A stretch of 64,000 nucleotides of DNA from Saxidomus purpurata (Eukaryota; Mollusca; Bivalvia; Venerida; Veneridae), in NCBI GenBank assembly GCA_022818135.1, contig JAFMSR010000018.1:3620331-3684330 (forward strand), read 5' to 3'. The translations under genes were made by a program, and so were the position numbers. The stretch's first letter is position 1. Each line of letters begins with the position of its first letter. Below are positions 34,589 through 44,100 of this stretch, piece by piece. Below the pieces are notes generated by a model. The model was not told the origin of the DNA. It saw only the letters and a program-made list of their open reading frames with translations, and searched no databases.

Positions 34589-37350
34589 CTGTAAACAATA
34601 TAAGGAACTTTAAAAACAACATATTACCACAACACTTTTGAATTTCTGGAGACTTGTGAAAGTTCTAAACTACAGCATTTGGGTCAAACATGCGATCATT
34701 TCCAGAACTTCATACCATTAGTTTGAAACCCTGTGAACGCTCTCGAACTCAGACTACTGTGATTGAACCGTGTGAATTTTAACGTTCTAGAACTAAGACT
34801 TCTGTTCGATAAATAAGACTAATGTGATAAAATCTTGTGAACGTAGTGACCACAAGGCTACTGTTCCAAAATTAAGACTACTGCGATGAACTAAGACTAG
34901 ATCTACTGTGATAAAACCGTGAGATCGTTCTAGAACTTCGACTTCTGTTCTAGAACTAAGACTACTGTGATAAGACCGTGTGATCGTTCTAGAGCTAGGC
35001 CACTATGATAAGACCGTGTGAACGTTCTAGAGCTAAGACTGTGATAAAACCTTGTACCGGAACATTCTTGAACTAAGACTACTTCATGATAAAAGCTTAT
35101 CGTTCTAGAACTAAGCCTGTGATTAAACCTTGTACCGGAACGTTCTCGAACTTAGACTAGATCTACTGTGATAAAACCTTGTTAACTTTCTAGAACTAAG
35201 ACGACCTTGTGAGCCATGTACATGTAGATCAAACCTTGAGAACGATGGAACTAGCAGAGACGTATAGGCTTACATCCGTATCATAATTATATATTACAGC
35301 TTGCATGCTAGTGTGCATAGTTAACGAGTCTGACTTTACTGTCACGCATGACGTTTACTTTCCAGAAGCATGTTAAAGTATAATTCTCTCAAAAGTCAGT
35401 GACTGAGTTGATTAAATTATATACATGTATCATTTATGGAACGCCAAATCTACATATACTTAAATATTTGAAGAGGTCTTTAAATAATTGGAGAGCTCTC
35501 TAATTCAATTATTGATATCAAAAATTGATTTAAAGCGCGCAATAAATGAATTGAAGACCTCTCCAATTCAATTGAAGATATCAAAAATTAAGGTGTATTT
35601 CAGCTGTTTTTTAAGAGCTCTGTAATTGAATTGAAGAGGTCTCTAATTGATTTGAAGACCTCTGTAATTGTTTTATAGCGCGCTACAAATTAATTTATAG
35701 AGGTCTTGAATTCAATTAGAGACCTCTCTAAATCAATTTGAGCGCGGTGAAATTCAATTTTAGATGTCTTGAATTCATACCAAATTTACAAATTTCAGTT
35801 CAATTCAATTTCAATTTTTTTTGAATTTTTTGAATTACCAAATTTACATATACTCAATTATTTGAAGAGGTCTTCAAATATTTGGAGAGCTCTGTAAAAT
35901 ATTTGGAGAGGTCTATAAATCAATTTTTGATATCAAAAATTCGTTTGTAGCGCGGTTTAAATCCATTAATTTGGAGACATCTATAATTCAATTGAAGAGG
36001 TCTCCATTTAAATTGTAGACCTCTATAATTGTTTTATAGCGCACAAGAAATGAATTAATGATATCAAACATTGATTTTGAGAGGTCTATAATTGAATTGT
36101 ACCGCGCTTCAATTGTTTTATTTGAGAGCTCTCTATTTCAAGGTTGTACATGGATTATATTGAAGCACGGTACAAATGAATAAGAGACATCTCGAAATCA
36201 ATTTTTGATATCATTAATTCATTTCTTGCGTGCTGTAAAACAATTATAGAGGTCTCTAATTCAATTGGAGACCTCTTCAATTGAATTATAGATGTCTCTA
36301 AATCAATGGATTTAAACCGCGCTACAAGCGAATTTTTGATGTCTTTAATTAATTTGTAGACCTCTCCAAATATTTTTCAGAGCTCTCCAAATATTTAAAG
36401 ACCTCTTTAAATACTTTAGTATATGTAGATTTGGCATGTATTAACATCGATTTCAAGATATCTAAAATTGAATTTCACCGCGCTCAAATAGATTTAGAGA
36501 GGTCTCTAACTGAATTGAAGACCTCTATAAATTAATTTGTAGCGCGCTATAAAACAATTACAGAGGTCTTCAAATCAATTAGAGACCTCTTCAATTCAAT
36601 TACAGAGCTCTTAAAAACAGCTGAAATACACCTTAATTTTTGATATCTTCAATTGAATTGGAGAGGTCTTCAATTCATTTATTGCGCGCTTTAAATCAAT
36701 TTTTGATATCAATAATTGAATTAGAGAGCTCTCCAATTATTTAAAGACCTCTCTATTACAATTTTTGCGCGCTATAATTATTTGGAGATATCTCTAATTG
36801 AAATTGAGACCTCTAATATTATTTGAAGAGCTCTCCAAATATTTAAAGACCTCTTCAAATATTTGAGTATATGTAGATTTGGCGTTCCATAATCATTATA
36901 TAAACTATATTTGTTACAGATTCATTATTATCATTTTTCAATATTTTGACATGCATAGGGGCCTATATTATTTTCATAAGGAAATTGTTAAACGGCCATT
37001 GTAATACACATCCTAAGCACGTGGTGTGAGGCAGAACATACATTTTCAATACATAAGTTCTATATATATATATATATGTACAGTGTATGTCTACTAAATT
37101 ATGACTATATTAAGTGCTGTATACTTACGGTTTGTGCTCCGGTTATAGCTTTCAAAGCAGCCTGAATTTCCCCACAATTTGCCTCGTTTTCTATTTCCCA
37201 CACTTCGTAATCGGCTTCACTTAATTCCTTTCCTAAATACTTTTTTAGTGCCTTCTTCCCCATCGTACAATACGGGCAGTATGACTTTGAAAACATCATC
37301 ACCTTCTTGCCGGCAATTTTAGCCTCAACTATTGCTCTTGTGTTGGCCAT
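34490..37350 (-). CDS. GLRX: Glutaredoxin (dithiol, CPYC), two exons, complete
   Basis: Exons 37350-37129 and 34588-34490 join in phase 0 to give 106 residues, the usual length of class I glutaredoxins. The enzyme reduces disulphides and protein-glutathione adducts with glutathione in the cytosol. Active site C25-P-Y-C28 in FSKSYCPYC, the cis-Pro motif T74-V75-P76 for glutathione binding, and the GG motif in CIGGGSEAQAL are all present; the C-terminal helix reads ELKKMLTC. The single intron (donor ACC|gtaagt, acceptor ttacag|GTA) falls between T74 and V75. The start is backed by a good context (acaaaATGG) and the conserved length. The 2.5-kb intron carries a 21-bp-phased element and an irregular minisatellite. 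No mitochondrial presequence. Confidence 0.93.
34725..35245. repeat. Irregular minisatellite with heat-shock-element-like words
   Basis: Degenerate units of about 40-50 bp: gtgataaaacc(t/g)tgtgaacgttctagaactaagactact. Two copies contain perfect nGAAnnTTCnnGAAn arrays (35060-35072 and 35138-35150). Most others keep the nTTCnnGAAn half. Lies in the glutaredoxin intron. Confidence 0.65.
35429..36897. mobile_element. 21-bp-phased hexamer element, copy A (complete)
   Basis: The element is 35435-36891 (1457 bp), flanked on both sides by atcatt (35429-35434 and 36892-36897). The ends are the inverted repeat TATGGAACGCCAAATCTACA. Six-base words occur every 21 bp in AT-rich spacers. From the left they are GAGGTC 35473, GAGCTC 35493, GATATC 35514, GCGCGC 35535, GACCTC 35556, GATATC 35577, CAGCTG 35601, GAGCTC 35615, GAGGTC 35636, GACCTC 35657, GCGCGC 35678, GAGGTC 35700, GACCTC 35721, GCGCGG 35742 and GATGTC 35763. 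The right arm (36450-36891) repeats this list as its reverse complement. An inner unit at about 35836-36437 has its own inverted ends (ccaaatttacatatactc / gtatatgtagatttggc) and the same phasing. No coding capacity. Confidence 0.85.
37129..37350 (-). CDS. GLRX: Glutaredoxin exon 1
   Basis: ATG at 37350 to donor gtaagt (37128-37123). 222 nt, residues 1-74, with FSKSYCPYC and the charged YLGKELSEADYEVWEIE stretch. Ends on T74 of the TVP motif. Confidence 0.93.
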
Positions 37351-37537
37351 TTTGTTTTGTCCGTTGTATAGCGGCTACCTGTGTAATTCCCTCTGTAAAA
37401 ATTGATCAGTTAAGTCCGAGTAAACGGTCCGTACAGGAGACAGTCTACGGAAGACAGAAATGATCAATACTGAATAGCATTTAGCAGACTGCTCATATTG
37501 AGTCGTTTGTGCCATTTTTCTTTTTCTTGTGACGTAA

Positions 37538-37677
37538 TATTTTATGTTTTCCAGTGAATTATGGAGTTTTCTCAGTGAAATAAAAGTGATAATCCACAGT
37601 TTTGAAACAGTGGATTAGCATTTTTATTTTCACTGTTTTTGCAATCTTTAACCCGGATTTACGTCAAAAAGTATACC
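37538..37677 (+). repeat. 140-bp interspersed repeat, copy 2
   Basis: Second copy of the repeat at 10340-10479, in the same orientation and with few differences. Lies about 190 bp upstream of the glutaredoxin start, so it may overlap that promoter region. Confidence 0.75.
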
Positions 37678-37799
37678 AGGTGCGGATAGATGATATATAT
37701 ATCGCCCAATAATCATTTGGCACGAACCATAGGCACATGGTTTCAAATCAATATATATAGGTTTTTTTCTTTCTCACTCGTATTTACTTTATCCCCCTC

Positions 37800-38995
37800 G
37801 TGTCAAATAATTTTAGAAGTCTCAATTTCAATAAGAGATATCTCCAAATAATTATAGCGCGATAATTGTAATAGAGAGGTTTTTAAATATTTGAAGAGCT
37901 AATTCAATTTTTGATATCGAAAATTGATTTAAAGCGTGCAATTAATTAATTCAGGGTCCGTATATTACTGTGTAATATACGGACCCTGATTAATTGTAGA
38001 CCTCTCCAATCCAATTGAAGATATAAAAAATTAAGGTGTAATTCAGCTGTTTTTAAGAGCTCTGCAGACATCTCTGTTTTATAGCTCGCTACAGATTAAT
38101 TTAAAGAGGTCTTGAATTCAATTAGAGACCTCTCTAAATCAATTTGAGCGCGGTGAAATTCAATTTTAGATATCTTGAATTCGACGTTAATACATGCCAA
38201 ATCTACATACATTGTACATGTATATTAAAGTTGAATAAGAGACCTCTATAATTGTTTTACAGCACGCAAGAAATCAATTAATGATATCAAAATTGATTTA
38301 CAGAGGTCTCTAATTCTATTGTACCGCGCTTCAATATAATCCATTAACAACCTTGAATTAGAGAGGTCTCAAATAAAACAATTGAAGTGCGGTACAATTT
38401 CTTATAGATCTAGACATCCCAAAAACAATTTTGATATCATTAATTTATTTCTTGCGTGCTGTAAAACAATATTAGAGGTCTCAAACTCAAATCGAGACCT
38501 CTTCAATTGAATTATAAATGTCTCTAAATCAATGGATTTAAACCGCGCTACAAACGATTTTTTATATCTTTAATTGATTTATAGACCTCTCTAAATATTT
38601 TACAGAGCTCTCCAAATATTTAATGGCCTCTTCAAGTAATTGAGTATAATGTAGTGTTGGCGTGAATTCAAGATGTCTAAAATTAAATTTCACCGCGCTG
38701 AAATTGATTTAGAGAGGTCTCTATTTGAATTCCAGACCTCTCTTATTTAATTCGTACATAGCGAGCTTTAAATCAATAATGTTGACAGAGGTCTTCATAT
38801 CAATTAGAGACCTCTTCAATTCAATTATAGAGCTCTTAAAACGGCTGAAATACACCTTAATTTTAAATTGTAGAGGTCTTCAGTTCATTTATTGCGCGCT
38901 TTAAATCAAATTTTGAAATCATTAATTGAATTAGAGAGCTCTCCAAATATTTAAAGACCTCTTCAAATATTTGAGTACATGTAGATTTGGCGTTT
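37800..38995. mobile_element. 21-bp-phased hexamer element, copy B
   Basis: Same word set, order and nesting as copy A. An inner inverted pair is visible (atgccaaatctacata near 38196; gtataatgtagtgttggcg near 38643). The right end ..agtacatgtagatttggcgtt is near 38994; the left end is eroded. Copy B has lost several units relative to copy A and has gained a 37-nt hairpin at 37952-37988. Confidence 0.75.
37952..37988. repeat. Perfect 17-bp hairpin inserted in copy B
   Basis: Arm cagggtccgtatattac, loop tgt, arm gtaatatacggaccctg. It interrupts the AT-rich spacer ttaattaatt, which resumes as attaattg after it. It is absent at the matching place in copy A (35541-35553). Like a miniature insertion made only of its ends. 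Confidence 0.75.
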
Positions 38996-39086
38996 TCATA
39001 TACCTGAAGTACATCTAAGTGAGAGCGTGCGGATTAGAACCTATGGTACCATCCTCAATCATGAATGCATCCTCTTTTGTTTGTAA

Positions 39087-39368
39087 TCGTGCTTATTGGG
39101 TCCACCATCCTCTAAAGAGGCTATAATCGGTGCGACCCGGGAATGCATCCTCAATCTATACCCAGGCTATTTATACCACACATGCATGAATGCTGGCACG
39201 GACTGCACACCATACTACAACAAATGGCTTAAAATATCGCTACGTAAAAACCGGGTTCGCGATGTAGAACGTAGACACGCTGTCGTCATTTCCTTCAGAA
39301 AACCAATAGAGGGTAAGCAAGGTATAAGAATTTACACAGATTTTGGCGAACAACTCAAACGAAGTTGA
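39087..39368 (+). other. Unidentified open frame upstream of perilipin
   Basis: Stop-to-stop frame of about 93 codons with no ATG near its start. Contains ECILNLYPGYLYHTC, YNKWLKISLRKNRVRDVE and RRHAVVISFRKPIEG. The composition looks protein-like, but I do not recognise it. It ends 260 bp before the perilipin promoter. Could be an exon of an unseen gene or a transposon fragment. Confidence 0.25.
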
Positions 39369-39523
39369 TTCAAGGCAAGTATAATTTATTTTAAATAACA
39401 AAATAACATGTATAAGATAAAACTGCTGTATAATGTTTTACATATCTTTAATCACAAATCTACATTGATTTAGTGCAATTTAACATTTGTAACCCCCTAT
39501 TGGACCCCAAGCGTAATGATGTT

Positions 39524-39609
39524 CACGTGCACATGAGCTATCAATTACACAGACTTTGGACTTTATCAGTGACTATTACGTGCAATTTGCACTTGAGGAG
39601 GCATAAAAG
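39524..39609 (+). promoter_or_regulatory. Perilipin core promoter: E-box and TATA-like box
   Basis: A palindromic E-box CACGTG at 39524-39529 sits about 75 bp upstream of a TATA-like cataaaag at 39602-39609. Exon 1 is expected to start about 30 bp further on. No ATG is needed in it, since the first coding exon is exon 2. Confidence 0.45.
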
Positions 39610-39634
39610 TTAGATACTCAGCGTAAATTATTTC

Positions 39635-39669
39635 ATTATTGCAGTACAGTCGAATATACTCGCTTCTAG
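39635..39669 (+). other. PLIN: Perilipin exon 1 (5' UTR), start approximate
   Basis: Short exon ending ..cgcttctag|gtaagttt at 39669, a consensus donor. Start inferred from the TATA-like box. Non-coding, joined to exon 2 at 40881. Alternative first exons cannot be excluded. Confidence 0.45.
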
Positions 39670-39896
39670 GTAAGTTTTAATAATTATTAGTAAACTTTAA
39701 AGACGTTTTAAATTTTAGCTCGTGTTTCTGTTAAACAGCTGGTTAACAAACATACAAAAAATGCTGGAAAACTAGAGAAAAGATTCACTGAAGTTTAATA
39801 ATTTTGAGATAATATTTGCTGGATTTTTTTAGGTGATGTGGCGCTTAAAGCAGTACATATTTATTTTGTGAAAACAATTAAAATTAGAATAAAGAT

Positions 39897-40074
39897 ACTG
39901 GGAAGTTAATTTTGACATATTTTTATTAGAAGTGTCTCCTTGTCAGGAAACTAGGACATAGCAGGGTACTGCCACTGGGAAGTTAATTTTGACATATTTT
40001 TATTAGAAGTGTCTCCTTGTCAGGGAACTAGGACATAGCAGGGTACTGCCACTGGGAAGTTAATTTTGATATGT
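39897..40074 (+). repeat. 77-bp tandem duplication in perilipin intron 1
   Basis: actgggaagttaattttgac starts at 39897, 39974 and 40051, exactly 77 bp apart. Two full copies, almost identical, plus a partial third. Confidence 0.9.
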
Positions 40075-40880
40075 ATTTACTTGTTGATCAGCACACAGAC
40101 GTTTGGGTTCTGTAGAGCGATTCTGGACAATGAAAAAAATCTTGTAATCATTTCTTTCATTACTTTTCCTAAATGAGACAAATAGTGAAGAAAAGCATTT
40201 TTGAAGTGTATTCTGTTGATAGGTCTGGCTTCCATAACTAAATTGGTCTTTTTATTGTACATTGTATCTCTAATCAGATAATGAGAAAATGGAATATTAG
40301 AGACCTTGGGCTAGTCTGGTAGTCAAATTAATAGCAAGACAGTTTTTTACTCCTCTTGAGGGTTGACAACTTTAAAAATATCAGATCCAAAAACGGATCA
40401 GACAGACACATGAGTGAATTAAGCTAGTCTGTTGGGGCGACTAAATGTCTCAGTTTAGTGGGTATATAACTTTACAGGGCTTTCATAGTACATGTACTGT
40501 ACAGTACAGTATGTGAATATTCAAAAAAAGATCACAAGCTACACTTTTTTGGTCCAGAAGCTCTCTGCTGAACACAAGCATCTATGGATCAGAAATCTTT
40601 GTGAAAGTGAAACTGAATGACTAATCATTCCGACTAATCAAGGAATGTGAATGAAATTCAATATCCCTGTCAAATGATCTCTTTTAATGTCAGTATTTTG
40701 TCTTTGAATACCTGTTTTTCATTCTGACTAAGTAAAGCGTGTGATATGGACTTGTCATAGAATATAACTTGATAAAGCTGAATTATTCAATGTGTGTTCA
40801 TTAACTTATATTAAATCAGCATTGTTTGAAAAGTGGCATGGTCACAGTAACTTGATCTGTTTGGACTAAATTGATTTCAG

Positions 40881-41123
40881 ATCGTAAATACATGTATAGG
40901 AGAGCTATAATGATGGAACAAGAGCAGCTAGCCAACGAGCAGTTTATAAATCGTCTAGGAAGCCTTCCTGTTGTAAGCTCGGCATGGACACAGGCCTGCG
41001 ACATTTACACGAAAACGAAGGATAGGAATGCTATACTGAGAGCAACTTGTAACCTGGCAGAAGGCAGTGTTAATACAGTTGTGTCGACAGCTAAACCTTA
41101 TGTAGAGAAATATCAGCCACAGA
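40881..41123 (+). CDS. PLIN: Perilipin exon 2 (first coding exon)
   Basis: Acceptor ttgatttcag ends at 40880. ATG at 40892 (MYRRAIMMEQEQLANEQ); alternatives at 40910 and 40913. Ends CAG A|gtatgt, phase 1. Carries the PAT motif SLPVVSSAW. Confidence 0.9.
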
Positions 41124-44100
41124 GTATGTATATTATCAACAAGTCAAGTATAAAATGTATTACCGGTACATGTAATTTTAGTTTAAAAATAAATACAACA
41201 TATTTTGCCTGGAATAATATATGTTCTGATCATGTATTAGTTGATACTTATTTCCAGATTACATGTATTTTACATGTAAGACTTAAACATTGTGTACATT
41301 CTTCATATTTAAGGTTTAAAAAACCACTATGAAAAGCCTTCCCAAATTATGCAATATGATGTCCTGAGAATTTTCTCAACAAATCTTGAATGCTGAAATG
41401 TGGTTAATTTAACAAGTTGTCCGGACTGGATAATCCAGCCAACAAGATAAATGCTAGCATTGCAGGACTTCTGTTATATTGATGTTGTAAGTGTCATAGG
41501 GTGAGAAAAATGTGCAGCCTGACCGGGACTCGAACCCGGGACCCTTCGCTTACAGGGCGAATGCTCTACCGACTGAGCTATCCGGCCGCCTACACATTTT
41601 CTCACCTTTTTCATAATTAAGTCCGTAACCGTAACATAAGTATAAACAACAACAATGTACATTTTTCAATTTATATTCCAGTTGACCAGGTTAATGCATA
41701 TGCTTGTACAAAGCTTGCACTGTTGGAAGAGCAGTACCCTGTGATTACCAAACCAACAGATGAGGTCCTGCAGGAAAGCAAGGACAAGTGTTCGGAAGTG
41801 TTTAAACCTGTAACTGATAGAGTGAACGCAGTGAAGGACTCGTACCATGGTATTGTCAACAAGGGACACGAGACGGTGAGTTCAGATTGAAATATTTTTG
41901 AGATGTTTTCTGATTTCATCTTGACTTGTTAGAGGTTTTATATGAAAGCTTTCAATACATTAGTGATGCTACAATTCAGGACATAAGGTCTTTCAGTATG
42001 TTTTTGAAAAATAAATTTAAAGGCAACAATTAATTGTTGATTAATTTTTTTTAGAAATTTTTGTTGACATATAATATTTAAGTAAATTGTAGATCTTTTT
42101 TTCTGAATGTCTTGCATTGATGGAATGGTGTAAGTATACATAACCAAAGTGGATCTGCCTTGTTATGTAGGCACTGTTATGGACAGTTGTAAGGGCCTGG
42201 GACATTCTATTAGTAGGTCAGTCATAATACACACTGGTCAAAACTGTCTGACATAGAATTTGAAAAGTCTGTTTATCAAATGATTTAGTGAATATATTAA
42301 AACATTACAGTATGTTTCCATTTCAAGATTGACGCAACCAAAGGTAAAGTGGAAGCTGTGAAGGACTATAGTGTGACAGCTCTGAACAGAACCCTGGAGT
42401 CACCCATGGGAAAATTTGCCATGGAAAAAGTACATGAGGCCCTGACAGTGTCTGAGGAGTATGTTGAGAAATACCTTCCCCCATCTGAAGAGGAGCTGGA
42501 AGAGGAGATGAAAGGTAACAATGCCCTGATTTATGAGTGTCTCTTTCTCACCAACATATATTTGTTTATAAAGATTAAATGTATGTCACTACTCACTAGA
42601 GAAAGTGATGGGGGACAGACCCCTCAATAAACTATTAAGCTTTGAAGTCTTAAATATGTATGTATCCATGCTTTATTTTGTAACTTATATTGTAGCTCCC
42701 ATGGAAGTTGATGAAGTTGGTGCCTTGACTAGAGTAACTTCCCTTAGTTCAAAGCTGCGTCAAAGAATGTACAAGAGAGCAATGAAAGATCTCAGTGGTC
42801 TTCAAATGAGAAGCAAAGAGAAACTTGACAATCTAAACTTTACAGTTGACCTGGTAAGGATTGGTCCAATCACCAAATATTTATTGTCAGCATGTATCAT
42901 TGTCACAAGTTACAGCAATTTATAAGTTACTAAAACAGTTCAATGGAGATTAACAGGGTCATTTTTCGATCAGATGACTTCAAGAAAGTTTTTTTCAGTG
43001 TTCAATAATGTTCACCAAAACAATTTAAAGCCTGGGGCTCGGTTAAAGAACTCATTTTTGATGCATACTTAAAATGGTAGAGGTTACAGACCTTATAGCT
43101 AGGCACTAGTTGAGGTACTCTACCATGAACATTTTGATCACTTGTGCTAGAAGTCTCTGTCCTTTTTCGGTTCTACACAAGGAGAAGATACATGAAAGAT
43201 GTATGTGCCCTGCTGTTTAAATGCTAGGTTTATCTTCCAGAACAGATACAAATCAAAATGCATATTCTGTGATTTCTAACCTATGTTCATGCCAATCACT
43301 TATCTGAGTATAAACAATACTGCATGCACTGGTAACTATAATTGTGCTTCATTATGATAACAATTCTTAAATGACTTTACTCTGAATTACACATAACAAT
43401 GTTGGTTTTCTAACATCAGGACACGTATGTGATATTTCCATTGACAGATTCAGTATGCCAAGTCTGGTGCTGGTGGCGTGAAGGACACACTCGAGGAGAA
43501 GTATGAGATTGCTCAAGGGAAACTCTCAGATTACTGGGAAAAGATCAATGATGAAAGTGATGCAGAGGATGACGAAGTGCCGGTGGTAAGTGCTGACATC
43601 AGTTTAGGGAGTGAATTAGCAAGTTTCGACTGACCCATGAATTATTCATTATTCTGTCATATTTGAGACAGGAGGAAGGATGATATATCTGACTTGAATT
43701 TTATCAGTGGCGTGTGTTAAGAATTCAGTCTGATTTAAGTTGTTTTGACACTTGGAAGGAAGTTGAATTTACATTGTTTGTCTGAGGTATTTAATTAATG
43801 GCAATGTAAAAGAAATGGAACATGTCTACATGGATACAGGATTGAATAGGAATGCTGTATTATTTACTTACCTGATGGTTACTATAAAAACTAAATTCTT
43901 TATCAAATCTTTCTATTAAGATAGAATTTTGCATGAAATAATGAATTAATATTTAATTTGTTTCAGACATTGGAAGGTAAGACCATTGTAGTTGCCAGGC
44001 GACTGACGCGTCAAGTGAAACAAAGCATGACCACAGTGTCTGGATATCTTCCAGTCCGTCTTCAACCGACTGTTGTTCGTGAGAGAATGGAAAATGCAGT

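Noticed and set aside
35435..38995. CRISPR-like array because of regular spacing
   Set aside because: Eukaryotic context; the repeated words are only 6 bp, vary and palindromically alternate, with no unique spacers of fixed length beyond 15 bp of A/T.
41516..41587. A genuine nuclear tRNA-Thr gene
   Set aside because: Fold is good, but related decayed copies with the same flanks occur at 19 kb and the unit has inverted ends, so a mobile origin is preferred.
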